A stretch of DNA of 64,000 nucleotides from Branchiostoma floridae (lineage: Eukaryota > Chordata > Leptocardii > Amphioxiformes > Branchiostomatidae), in contig NC_049987.1 of NCBI RefSeq assembly GCF_000003815.2, positions 8,233,858-8,297,857 of the forward strand, written 5' to 3'. Shown here piece by piece: positions 54,385-64,000 of the stretch. Each line of letters starts with the position of its first letter. Position 1 is the first letter of the stretch. Below the pieces are notes generated by a model that did no database searches, was not told where the DNA came from, and saw nothing but the letters and a program-made list of their open reading frames with translations. A program made the translations under genes and the position numbers.

Positions 54385-54900
54385 AACTATCCAAGCGGGG
54401 ACGATATAGTCACAGCTTTCAAAACGGGGATTGAAATGTAACCAAATAGGATCTATTTTACGATGGGTATATTGCAACCTAACAACGCTAAAAGCAATAG
54501 CAGCGAATCAGAACATTATAACCCGGAACTTTTTCATGCCTACCTTAAAAATTAGTACTAAGTTTTAACGGCTACAATGTTTCCTGTTTATTGGCGAAGC
54601 GTAAAACAATAGATATATCTTGTACCGTCTTCTCTGAGGTGCGCTTATCGGGTAGTTTAGTTGATATTTTTGATCATGCATCATATACTGGGCGATGTTA
54701 AATTCAGTATCTCCGGTAACAGTCCTGGTTATATTGACCTCTTATTTTCTTTTTCCAAAATGTGACTAGACATTGCATCTCCGAGGTTTATACTACTCTA
54801 ATTAGATACAAAATAAAGGACTTTGCCCCATCATCTTGTATGCAGATACACACCAACATGTGTTGCATCAATCACACACGAATCGTAATCCACAATGTAT
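54385..54900. repeat. duplicated segment, copy 1
   Basis: Shares with 55970-56740, in the same order: AACTATCCAA, CGGGGAC/GGGGGCG, CTAAGTTTTAACGGCTACAA, TGTTTCCTGTT, TAGTTTAGTTGAT, AACAGTCCTGGTT, TTAGATACAAAATAAA and CACACACGAAT. It is shorter because about 230 bp present in copy 2 are absent. Confidence 0.85.
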
Positions 54901-55489
54901 GGCGTACATGAGTTATTACCTCGTAAGCTACCATTTGTTAAGCTGGCTCTATCTCACTCTTTAAATACAAGGGAAGAATCACACTTAAATACACAGACGT
55001 ATGTCACTTGATGACAATGTTAACCACTTTAGAAGAACAAACACTCAAAGCTATACCTGAGTCCGATTAAATTGTGTTAATAAGCAATTGTACATACAGA
55101 CATTTTCTCATAGACTATAGATAATGGTAAGTTAAGATTCTTTATGAAACTAAAGAAGGGATACTCAATGGAAACTTATTTAACATCACTAGATAATATC
55201 GAGGTCAGATCGGCAATATGCAAACTAGCTACCCGTGGGCGAAAGAACCTGTAATCATTGTATTGCAAAACCGGTGGAAGACGAGATACATTTTATTTCT
55301 AACTGCTTCTCTAATGACCAGGAAAGAAAGGAGTAATATGAAGAGGTTTGCAAAACACACAAAAACTTCCAAACGCTTACCGACATCCCTGTATGGCACA
55401 TCCGCTAGCCTGTTACTCACAGGATTGGCATGGGAACCAGTGAACAACTTGAGGGGCGAGTCAGAACAGAAATAAACAACATCCCGACT

Positions 55490-55620
55490 CCCGGGATTCG
55501 AACCCGCGCCGAACCCGGGCAGCCGGATCACAAATCACACGTGCTAACCACAACAACAAAAGCTCAAGAGCTGTTGGCGTGGTCAGTTTGGCAGCGCTAG
55601 AACCCACTGTTACAATAGCA
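55490..55620 (-). mobile_element. tRNA-derived SINE, copy 2 of family A
   Basis: In minus orientation there is a clean B box GGGTTCGAATCCCGG and an A-box-like GGTTAGCACGTGTGA. The adjoining TGGTCAGTTTGGC and CCACTGTTACAA match the copy at 9945-10085. Confidence 0.7.
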
Positions 55621-55969
55621 ATGTTCGTTCTTCCCACCACGCCGTGCTAAGAAAGAATGACCGCTTGAGGAATAAAATGTGTCCCGCATGTGCCATTGTC
55701 CGGCAGTCCGGACCGCCTGGAAGGCCTGGCTCTAAACAAAAGGCAGTTCAACAGACCGTTTCTGATTAGCACAACGCTTGTTGCGGGTGTGACGAAAAGC
55801 CAGCACCACATAGCACAGATGACACAGACTTGTCATTTCCATGGTGGTCCGGTGACAATAAATCATGCGGTCTGCTTTTAATACAAGGAATTCCTGCTTT
55901 TACAGGAGTTTACATCAACACAGCTTGTCGTTCAAATTCATTCCTTTCAAAACATTGTTTCTGTCGTAA

Positions 55970-56740
55970 CTATCCAAACGGGGGCGATTCAGACGCAACC
56001 AACTATCAAAACGGGAGATTGAGATGTACCTATCAAAAAGGGGGTACTTTACGATTGCTACATTGCAACCTAAAACGCTAAAAACAACAATAGCGAATCA
56101 AAACATTTAAACCCTTTTATGCCTACCTTAAAAACTAGTGCTAAGTTTTAACGGCTACAATGTTTCCTGTTAATTGACGAAGCGTATTTAAATAATGAAT
56201 TCTTGGACCGTCTTTCTTGTGGTGTGCTTCAACAGTCGGCCGTATGATTTTCGCCCGTACTGATATTATCTAATCTTTTAACAATAATAAGCGACACTGT
56301 TCCCTTTCAGCTTGTCATTGATCCGGGATGTATCAGTACATATGGGAATATGGTGTCGCGATCCATATTTTCTAAGGCATCGGCGAAATGAACTTGCGAT
56401 GTATAAACGATAAATAACTCGCAACTCGCCCTGATAATCCGTCTCAAAATAGGCATCTTATCCACTGTCTAGTGATTAACCGAATAGTTTAGTTGATTTT
56501 TGTTTATCATGCATCAAATACTGAGTCATTTCAAATTAAAAACTTCCGTTAACAGTCCTGGTTTTACTGACCCCCAATTTACTTGTTCCCACATGTGTCT
56601 AAATGGGGATTGCTACTCTGAGGTATATACTGCTCTGATTAGATACAAAATAAAACACGTTTGTATCCACTCCGCCACATTTATCTTCTATCAAAACACA
56701 TACCAACATGTCTTGTAACAACCACACACGAATGTATTGA
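55970..56740. repeat. duplicated segment, copy 2
   Basis: The longer copy of the segment at 54385-54900. The extra piece lies at about 56230-56470. No gene recognised in either copy. Confidence 0.85.
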
Positions 56741-57484
56741 CATTTTAACAGAGAGAACTAGGGTATCCATGTTACACGCTGCAACTATAGCGGGAAAGAA
56801 ATGCATTGTGCATAGGTAGAATGATCTAACAAAACCTCATGATTTGACCCAAACATGGCAGAAACGATTTAAGGTTCACGATTCACTCTGGCACTCCGTT
56901 CTCAACTTGAATGTTTAACGTGAGTCGGTGGGGAAGGGGATTGGTACAATTTGGCAAAGAAAAGGCACGGGACATGACACTACATGAGCACGGTTTGGAG
57001 ATTTTTAAAGCCGAAACCATGGAGGCAAAAAATCTGGTTGTGGTTCAAAGATGCCAGAGATCAGGGGAGGATGTTTGGCCAAATCTGCTGCAATTGGCTG
57101 TCACAGAAAATGAGTTACGACCAGGGCTGGGGCCAGGGGTAGCCTGACTAAAATCAAGCCCCTAGCGGCCGGCCCTACAATTGCCGCCACCCTATGGGGA
57201 GGGGGTCATTAAGCCCAGCCGGCGAGAGAGCTTGTGTAAACACAGGCTAGGGCCAGGGGGTACGTATGAAATGTCAGAGTGGCCTTGACTGCACTGTAGG
57301 TGTACGGAACGAAGAGTAGAACAGATGGCAAAAATTATCGTGGTGATTCTCAGAATCCGGCGATGTGACAAATTTAGTCACTGTGTCAGATAGATAGTAT
57401 GTCGACCAAACACCTAGAAAACCACGACAACGGAACTTTTATGCATGTTTCACGAAAATTCAAGACTTCACATCTAAACTTTTA
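56741..57484. other. non-coding, no gene recognised
   Basis: The open frame 56911-57147 reads into a GC-rich repeat (GGGGCCAGGGGTAGCC at 57126 and CTAGGGCCAGGGGGTA at 57246, two similar blocks) and has no domain. Confidence 0.45.
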
Positions 57485-57531
57485 CGCTAACCAAGGAGCT
57501 TTTATCACTGATAAAAGCTCCTTGCGCTAAC
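57485..57531. repeat. 31-bp fold-back flanked by 7-bp direct repeats
   Basis: 57493-57523 is AAGGAGCTTTTATCA, C, then the exact reverse complement. CGCTAAC lies on both sides (57485-57491 and 57525-57531), as after an insertion with a target duplication. Confidence 0.93.
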
Positions 57532-57869
57532 AGAGATGGGGTTTTGTGTGCGTGAAAAGTTGCGCATGAAAATCTGCGGGTGACAACATGCACATTCTCT
57601 TATTTCCCGGGGATTTGAAAAGTTTTTGTACTTTTACATTTAAGATATTTAAACAGAACGCTCAAAACCTTTTGACACCATTAGTGTTGATAATTAGCAG
57701 GGATTTTAACCCATGTCCTATCCGGTATTAAACTTCCCTGGGTGGTGTCCCTGCAGACGTGTTACACGTTCGCGTATACAAGAACGGGATCCCGTCTGTA
57801 TTTCCCAGTTGCCGTTATATCAGAAGAAAACTAATTCACATCCAGTATTCTAAATCCACATAGTATGGT

Positions 57870-58011
57870 GTCCCTAGGGGTAGGGGTGTACTAAGTAACG
57901 AATAAATTGACTAAGTTGGAGACGTCCACCATTCAACTGACTGGTCTCCCTAGGCGTAGGGATGTACCAACCAACGAATAAATTGACTAAGTTGGAGACG
58001 CCCACCTTTCT
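57870..58011. repeat. tandem duplication of about 78 bp
   Basis: Two copies of a unit with CCCTAGG-x-GTAGGG-x-TGTAC, AACGAATAAATTGACTAAGT and TGGAGACG-x-CCACC. Confidence 0.92.
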
Positions 58012-58890
58012 CATGCAAATAAAAGCAATTAAAGAATTAACAAAAATGGAAACAGTAAATCAACCTATGTTACTGAACATCTTTATTCATAACATAAACA
58101 AAGTAAATTCTAACGGTCATGAAAGAAAGTCAGAAAACGAACAAGACAATAATAAAAAGTTTCTTGTAACAAGAAAATGTACAAACAGCGCTACATCAAA
58201 GACATGAAAAATATAACCTCCTTGGTTACATCAAGCTAGGGAACAAGTTCCAAAATAGTAAAGAAAAACTTTAAAAAGTAGAGATGCTACATAAAATCAT
58301 GCGCGTTAAATTGATAAAAACGAGGCAAACGTGAGGCATACAATCAATACTTCCATAAACGAGAAACATACTAAAATTGCAGAAGATAATGCATGATGTG
58401 GTCTACCAGGAAGGGGTCGAACTGGGAACAGGACAGCTCGTCAGAACGGTTGCACCAGCTGGGTGAATGAAATAGGGGAGGGGGCAGCGACATTGGCCGG
58501 TCTGTCTGGCAGGAACTGGTCAGTATCAAAACTACAGAACAGTTCGGCAGAGATGCCAATAGGCTGCAGCAAAACGTCCGCCAGCTCAAGCTGGAACTCA
58601 GACGTGTCGGGCTGTGTACGGAACTCGTCCTAACATACTGTGAAAACGGCTGAACATACTCGAGAAATTGGCCTTCCAGACATGCCACGTCCTACCAAGG
58701 AGGTTGAAAGAGGGGAAGGAGTCGGCTCATAATTTGTCCCTTTTGAACCATCTTCGACTCACTTTTGAAAAAAACAACATTAACATTAAGGTGCAAATTG
58801 GTCTTGATTTACATACACCCAACCGACTATCGGCATTGTTTTTATTGTTCACTCTAATTGACAAGCAAGTATACAAAAGTAACGGTCTCC
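58012..58890. other. non-coding, no gene recognised
   Basis: AT-rich first half and a mixed second half. The open frame 58371-58688 (minus) has no recognisable domain. Confidence 0.4.
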
Positions 58891-59068
58891 GCACTGGTGT
58901 TCCAGTGCTGAATCAATGGGTCGAATCGGCCTCAGCACTGGTTTTCCAGTGCTGAACAAACGTCAGCGCTGGTTTTCCAGTGCTGAACGGCCTTGTTCCA
59001 GTGCTCATGCTCCCTCAGCACTGGAATTCCAGTGCTGAACCCAATGCGAGCACTGGATTTCCAGTGCT
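58891..59068. repeat. array of palindromes AGCACTGG-NNNN-CCAGTGCT
   Basis: Five palindromes at 58891-58908, 58932-58955, 58963-58986, 59015-59038 and 59049-59068, plus lone half sites near 58995 and 59078. The core is AGCACTGG, four bases (TGTT, TTTT, TTTT, AATT, ATTT), then CCAGTGCT. The one at 59015 is perfect over 24 bp. Centres are 31-52 bp apart. No coding frame or transposon ends are visible around it. Confidence 0.95.
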
Positions 59069-59099
59069 TAACTTTTCCGGTGCTGGACTTCTAATAGGG

Positions 59100-60400
59100 C
59101 CGGCCTCGGTCCCTGCCGCTGCCATGACGTCATGACTGGCTCATTATGCGGCTTTTATGGGGAGTCAAACATGGCTTACAAAGGACTGCCGCCGGCACGC
59201 CGGAACAATAGGACACAGCAGGGTTTAACATCGCAAAACAAAGGCCGCGGCAAGGTGCTAATTTTGGGCCGACTCCTTTCATTTGAGGTCAGGTTGGGAA
59301 CTGGGATCAAACTGACATACACCCAAAAAACAATGGCATTGTGGTGCAAAAAAGTGTTATAAAACCAGACATGAATTTCACACAACCCTCATGAGCAAAA
59401 GGTGTGAGGCGCCATCACCAGGGTCATGAATGACAAATAGGAGAAGAATATAGCCTGTCTGTCCGCTAGCTAGGAAAACTGCATGTTTCTAAATGACTAA
59501 AAAAAGTGTATTTTTGCTTCGGAAAGATGGCCATGTTCTAAGTCAGTTAGATCCTGGGAGTAACCTGACTGTGTGGATTTGGTACTGCTCCGCCACCCTT
59601 GGAGTTTGTTGGGGTCCCCACATTGTCAGGTCACTCCCATGATCTAACTACTAGTATTACTTGGGCGGCTACAGTGAGAACTTCCTTTGGTATGCAATCG
59701 CTCGACACATCACATATCGCTATCAAAGGAAAAGGCCGGTGTCATAACGTTGAGAGATCTTTTGTCGGCCTAACAGCAGAAGCCATTTGTTTTGCATATA
59801 GATTAATCGCCTTCGAGAGAACTGTTATACGACATGGTGTGAATGAATACCTCCCGCGAGGCATTCTACCACCCTCTTGTAAGGCCACATTTGTAAGGTT
59901 TTATCCTTGATTGTATAAATAGGTAACGGGGGAATTTTGATATCGCAGCGTTGACCAAACACCCAACGAAAGCAGTAATGATTACAGACTTCAACCCCCG
60001 TACACGCCCGACAACACGTAGAAACTAAGTTTTCTATGCTGATCATGAGTCTCCGTAAGGTGAAGATCTTATTATGCCTCCAGGTGTGGTTGTACCTATT
60101 ATTTTAGACGTCATTTTCATGTCTAACAAATGAGTGCTCACATTCATCACAGAAAGTTGAGAATGAACAAACAAGGCATAGCCACAAGTGGGAAGTACCA
60201 GAACATATCACGAGACAGATACATGATACAAACGTCCGGTGAGAGTCAATAGAGGCACGCTTGCGAATGTGGTGAAATTTCACCAAATTGCACTACTAGT
60301 ATTTTGGTTTTTCGTCTGCCTGGCCAATCCACGGTAGACTGGATTCCAGGTTATTTTTGTACCCGCTCGATCTTCATGGATTGCAGCGCCGTGATCTTTA
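59100..60400. other. non-coding, no gene recognised
   Basis: Short open frames only (for example 59132-59362 and 59599-59910), without domains or splice context I can support. Confidence 0.4.
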
Positions 60401-60409
60401 CTGTTACTT

Positions 60410-60940
60410 TGCTGCACCTTAAGGTGTTTGATACAAACTTCCCCAAGTGCACAGTAAACATGAACACACTCATCATGCGTTGTCGACTTACAGTATCTTT
60501 GGTTTGGAATGTGGTAGTCACCCTTTGAGTCGGTGTGACAAATGGGCCTGTCATGCTCACGACTCTCTACACATACACGACTTATTAGCCCCATGCAGGA
60601 CGGCATTTTATGACAAATTTTCCCCTTTTAACGTTTATTTCTATGTAAGTTGTAGAACCATTCGGTGCAAGCCGGGCTAAGAAAGCTACGAGAGGTGTGC
60701 CTCGATCACAACATTCATGTATGATCGACTTAAAGATGAGTCGCGCCCTGGACCGCCTGATCAAGACAGGCACGCAGGCGAAACCCAACAAAAAACATAC
60801 TGTATTGTCCAAACATTACGTAGTATAGCTTAAAGATACCGTGTTGCACCTTAGAGTGTTTGATACAAAATGTCCAAGGTATAGTACAGTAAACATGAAT
60901 ACACTCTTCATGTCGTGTAGACTCAAACATCAAGATGTTC
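60410..60940. repeat. duplicated block of about 95 bp
   Basis: TTGCACCTTA-x-GTGTTTGATACAAA ... CAGTAAACATGAA-x-ACACTC occurs at about 60411-60485 and 60843-60915. Confidence 0.85.
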
Positions 60941-61321
60941 TTGAGATACATAGCAGGACTGGTCTAACCATTTTAAAGCTAAGGGTACAAACCGACGTAC
61001 GTGCAACTGCGAGTGCGTGGTGTCTACGTGCCACAACTGGTGCTGGTAAACGGGCTGCTAACTTCAGCTCGGTCTTGCAGATGGGCCATTGTGGACGGTT
61101 ATAATTGTTTAACTTAATTCAAGGTGAAATATGGTCAATGAGATCAGCCGTGTTGTATTTTATAAGGTCAAAGGTCACATAACAGCGTTTAACGGTTCAT
61201 TTCTTATGGAATCCTATACTGGTCTTCCCATAACTGTTGTTAGGCATAATTTGGAAAGATGTAAATGTTTTGAAGAAATATTAGACAAGTAAGAGAGGAC
61301 GTCCTAGTCACAACGAGGTTT

Positions 61322-61356
61322 GATTAGAGCAAGGAGGTTAACCTCCTTGATTAGAG
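61322..61356. repeat. 20-bp palindrome flanked by 8-bp direct repeats
   Basis: CAAGGAGGTTAACCTCCTTG (61330-61349) is a perfect palindrome. GATTAGAG lies on both sides (61322-61329 and 61349-61356, overlapping by one base). The AAGGAG...CTCCTT ends match those of the fold-back at 57493. Confidence 0.93.
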
Positions 61357-64000
61357 GATGTAGTGCCCCACCGTTATACACATGGTTTAGCGTTTCTGTG
61401 TTTGTTTAGATCAGAATAAAATATGCGTTACTGATAAGTGATAACCAAAGGCATCCATGAGGGAGGGCCTCGAGGAAATAAGTACCACATAATCGCCCCC
61501 CCCCCCTTCACGGAGATGTAAACAAACCGCCACTGATCACTAGAACAGAACCACTCACAGAACAGAGCAGAACCATCGCGACGATAATCACGCTTACCCA
61601 AAAGGATGACATGTCTCTTCCTCCTCCTGACATAACCTTAAACTAAGATGCCCCATCTCATGTTCTCCCTGGAGCGCCCAGCTTCCGATAAGGGCCCGGC
61701 CACCCACGTCACCAAGCGGCAAGCGGGGAGGTGGCACCCCGTGGCCGGCATGGGCCCGACGAACACGTGTCCCGGCATAGGAAGTAAACCCTTCAGTTTG
61801 ACGTAAACCCGACCTCACTATCCTTCTGGGCCCCCAAAACGTTCATCGCTAGGTCGCTGCACGAAAACGTGGACGTATGGAAAAAAAAGCTAGAAAAATT
61901 CTTGGGACAAGGGCCCGGAAGTCCTTTTTTGGATAAAGAATAGAGTTCGGGATAAGAAATCCTTTAGAGGGCAGACGTAAACAGGACTCTCGTCTAGATC
62001 ACAAACCACCAGGGCACACATCGAACAGGTCGTCATGTACACTGAGTAGCACGGAACAAAACTAAATCGGCATGAAGAGTGGCTTCTGTATCATGATCAT
62101 GCCCTACTTCCACGGGGAGTATTTCAAAATAGGAAAATCCCGACGAAGGAGTGTCCGTTTGCGTTTTAATCACAGTTAGCACGTTTCAAGATCCATACCC
62201 TGGGAGCCAGACAGGACCGGGTAGCTAGCGAGTTTAGTTCGGGGAACCAAGCCAGTCAGCCCGCCGATCTCACATTAGCGCTCCGGGGGAGTTTAACCCG
62301 AAGGAGTTATCGCTACCCTTTTGGGGGAAAGGGCAGGTGGACCTTACAAAGTTCCAGCCTTAAAGTTCTGCTGTTATTTTGAAAAATAGCTCATTACACC
62401 CTTGAGCCATATCTAGTCCCTGATTCGCTACTACAATAGCCTGCTGACCAACTGTGGTGTGTTGTAGCTGGCTACCTGGGGTGGTTATCAATCCTAGGTT
62501 CTCCTCTCTCTGACCAAGGGCCTTGGAGAGCCATTCTACAGTCATCCTGCCAGACCCCTGCACGATAGATATTGAGATTGGGCTGCGGTGTGATAACCAG
62601 GCTCGATCTCGGCTGGCTCCCAGGGAAAAAGATCCACGAAATGCACATAACTTTGACCCGTATTTCAACTGAACCGAGAAGTTTTTACCCGCAAGTACCA
62701 ACCTACCGTAACTTTCTATCTCCCTGTATGCCACAGAAGGTCGTTTAGCTCTTGATCTTCGAGCAGATGTTATAGAATGGCTTATTCATATACCTACATC
62801 AACATTGCAGCATTGGCCAGATGCCTTGATTCCTTGGAACCGCTGCCATAAACACTTATCTGGCCAGGCGCAGATTATTGCAAAATATCAATGTAACATG
62901 TAGCATGTTTGACATAATCATATTAATTTTAGTTTAATTGTATTGATATTTCTTCATGATAATACTTAACTTGTGTATCAACAACATCATACTACACAGT
63001 ACATTAAGCCAACGTATCGCGACACTACGACACTAGCACATACAGCCCGGAACATCATCATGACTTACCAAGCATACAATTCCTCAATCATCTCTATCAA
63101 CATACAATACAATACGTTACAAAAAAGTCAAACAATATTACCGTCGCCATGGCAATGCTTTTTCATTGCCACACTTTTTCTCTCTTCTTTACAACACACA
63201 GACGCGTTGGGTTTTGTACATACAATGGTTAATCGGGTAACGCTCATTTTTAGAGCTTTGTACTGGATATTTTAACACCCGCATGGGGGCTAAACTGTAA
63301 CAGATTGTCCATAGTTGTCGGACAGAATGGGATAGGGGTTTGGGAGAGGGCCTCTGGCGGTGGCATAGAAAGGATTGGGAGGGAGGGTATAGAGGGAACG
63401 CTCGTTCACACATATGGTGTCCTTTACCCGAATTACCGGAAACATTTGCTCCATCTGTCTAAAGATACTAACGACGTCGAGAATTTACCATGTGGCAATT
63501 GTAGTCTCGATGAGTTTAGCAACAAGAACAACGAAAGGCTTGTACATGGGAAGGGGTGTTGAATTATGAAGAATTTTACTCGGAGAATGATAGAATAATA
63601 GTTGGTTGAGCATCTCTTAAAAACACACAAACGTACACGATAGATACACATATTTACACGCATACACAAACACACATACACATGTGCGTTCACACGAAAG
63701 CTCACGAAATTACACCCTCACTTAAGTGCTAAATGTTACACTGGGTAGATAGCCTCTGATATGTTTTGAAATCGGAATTTACCGTCTTTAATTTTGTTTC
63801 ATATTCAGGTTTGAGAGCAGACAATTTCAAGACTAGTCAGTGACCTTGCCGACCGCCTCCCAACCACATATGACCTTGCTTAAGACCGAATTCCGATCAT
63901 GCATGTAATTGGATCAAGTTTGAAGGCCATAGTAGGGGAATGGGCTTTAGACAAATGTTTTCACCAAAAATATCAAGAAAGAATCTACAATCTACAAGGT
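61357..64000. other. non-coding, no gene recognised
   Basis: The longest frame is 62360-62734 on the minus strand (124 codons from a GTG). It has no domain, no ATG and no good splice context, and could be part of a repeat. A CA-rich tract lies at 63620-63690. Confidence 0.4.

Noticed and set aside
62360-62734. 124-codon minus-strand frame
   Set aside because: No ATG, no recognisable domain and no splice support; a stop lies a short way upstream. Left as unsupported.

Overview
The window looks like draft genomic DNA from a cephalochordate (amphioxus, Branchiostoma-like). The evidence is indirect. It is an AT-leaning animal sequence with many short introns that have clean GT-AG borders and three runs of N (1168-1267, 15268-16156, 22551-22650). 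It carries a very clear PRDM12 orthologue and a VWDE-type gene, vertebrate-style CCCTAA telomere-like repeats, and a high density of tRNA-derived SINEs, MITEs and minisatellites. Nothing bacterial, no operon and no CRISPR array is present. All gene models below were assembled by eye from reading frames, splice sites and intron phase.

Layout. (1) 1484-1693, minus: first exon of a p24/TMED-like cargo receptor, with the rest not found. (2) 3158-12863, minus: a multi-exon VWDE-like gene. I resolve 23 exons whose phases all agree, about 1,530 codons. They encode an upstream beta-rich region, a vWD domain, a furin-like site, conserved cysteine modules, a cadherin-like segment, about ten EGF repeats, a SEA domain with a self-cleavage motif, one membrane helix and a short tail. 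Its 5' end is missing. (3) About 13060-18080: a satellite whose units each carry a run of CCCTAA repeats between inverted arms. (4) 19430-20600: dispersed and tandem repeats with palindromic octamer motifs. (5) 21701-25956, plus: a two-exon leucine-rich-repeat type I membrane protein whose frame stays open for 73 more codons beyond an in-frame TAG, up to a poly(A) signal. (6) 26470-32370: repeat-rich DNA with a CA minisatellite, a 1.4 kb array of an 11-bp unit, and element copies that flank it. (7) 33880-45012, plus: PRDM12 with a TATA/CCAAT promoter, six coding exons and a poly(A) signal. (8) 45-64 kb: mostly non-coding, with TIR elements, SINEs, a LINE fragment, a duplicated segment, a possible small two-exon membrane protein gene (53530-54190, minus) and an array of near-perfect 20-24 bp palindromes at 58891-59068.

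The genes do not form one pathway. Two encode modular cell-surface proteins (VWDE-like and LRR), one a secretory-pathway receptor, and one a neuronal transcriptional regulator. The strongest points for a second look are the telomere-loop satellite, the possible stop-codon readthrough in the LRR gene, the palindrome array, the recurring fold-back insertions, and the combination of furin and SEA cleavage sites in one VWDE-like protein.
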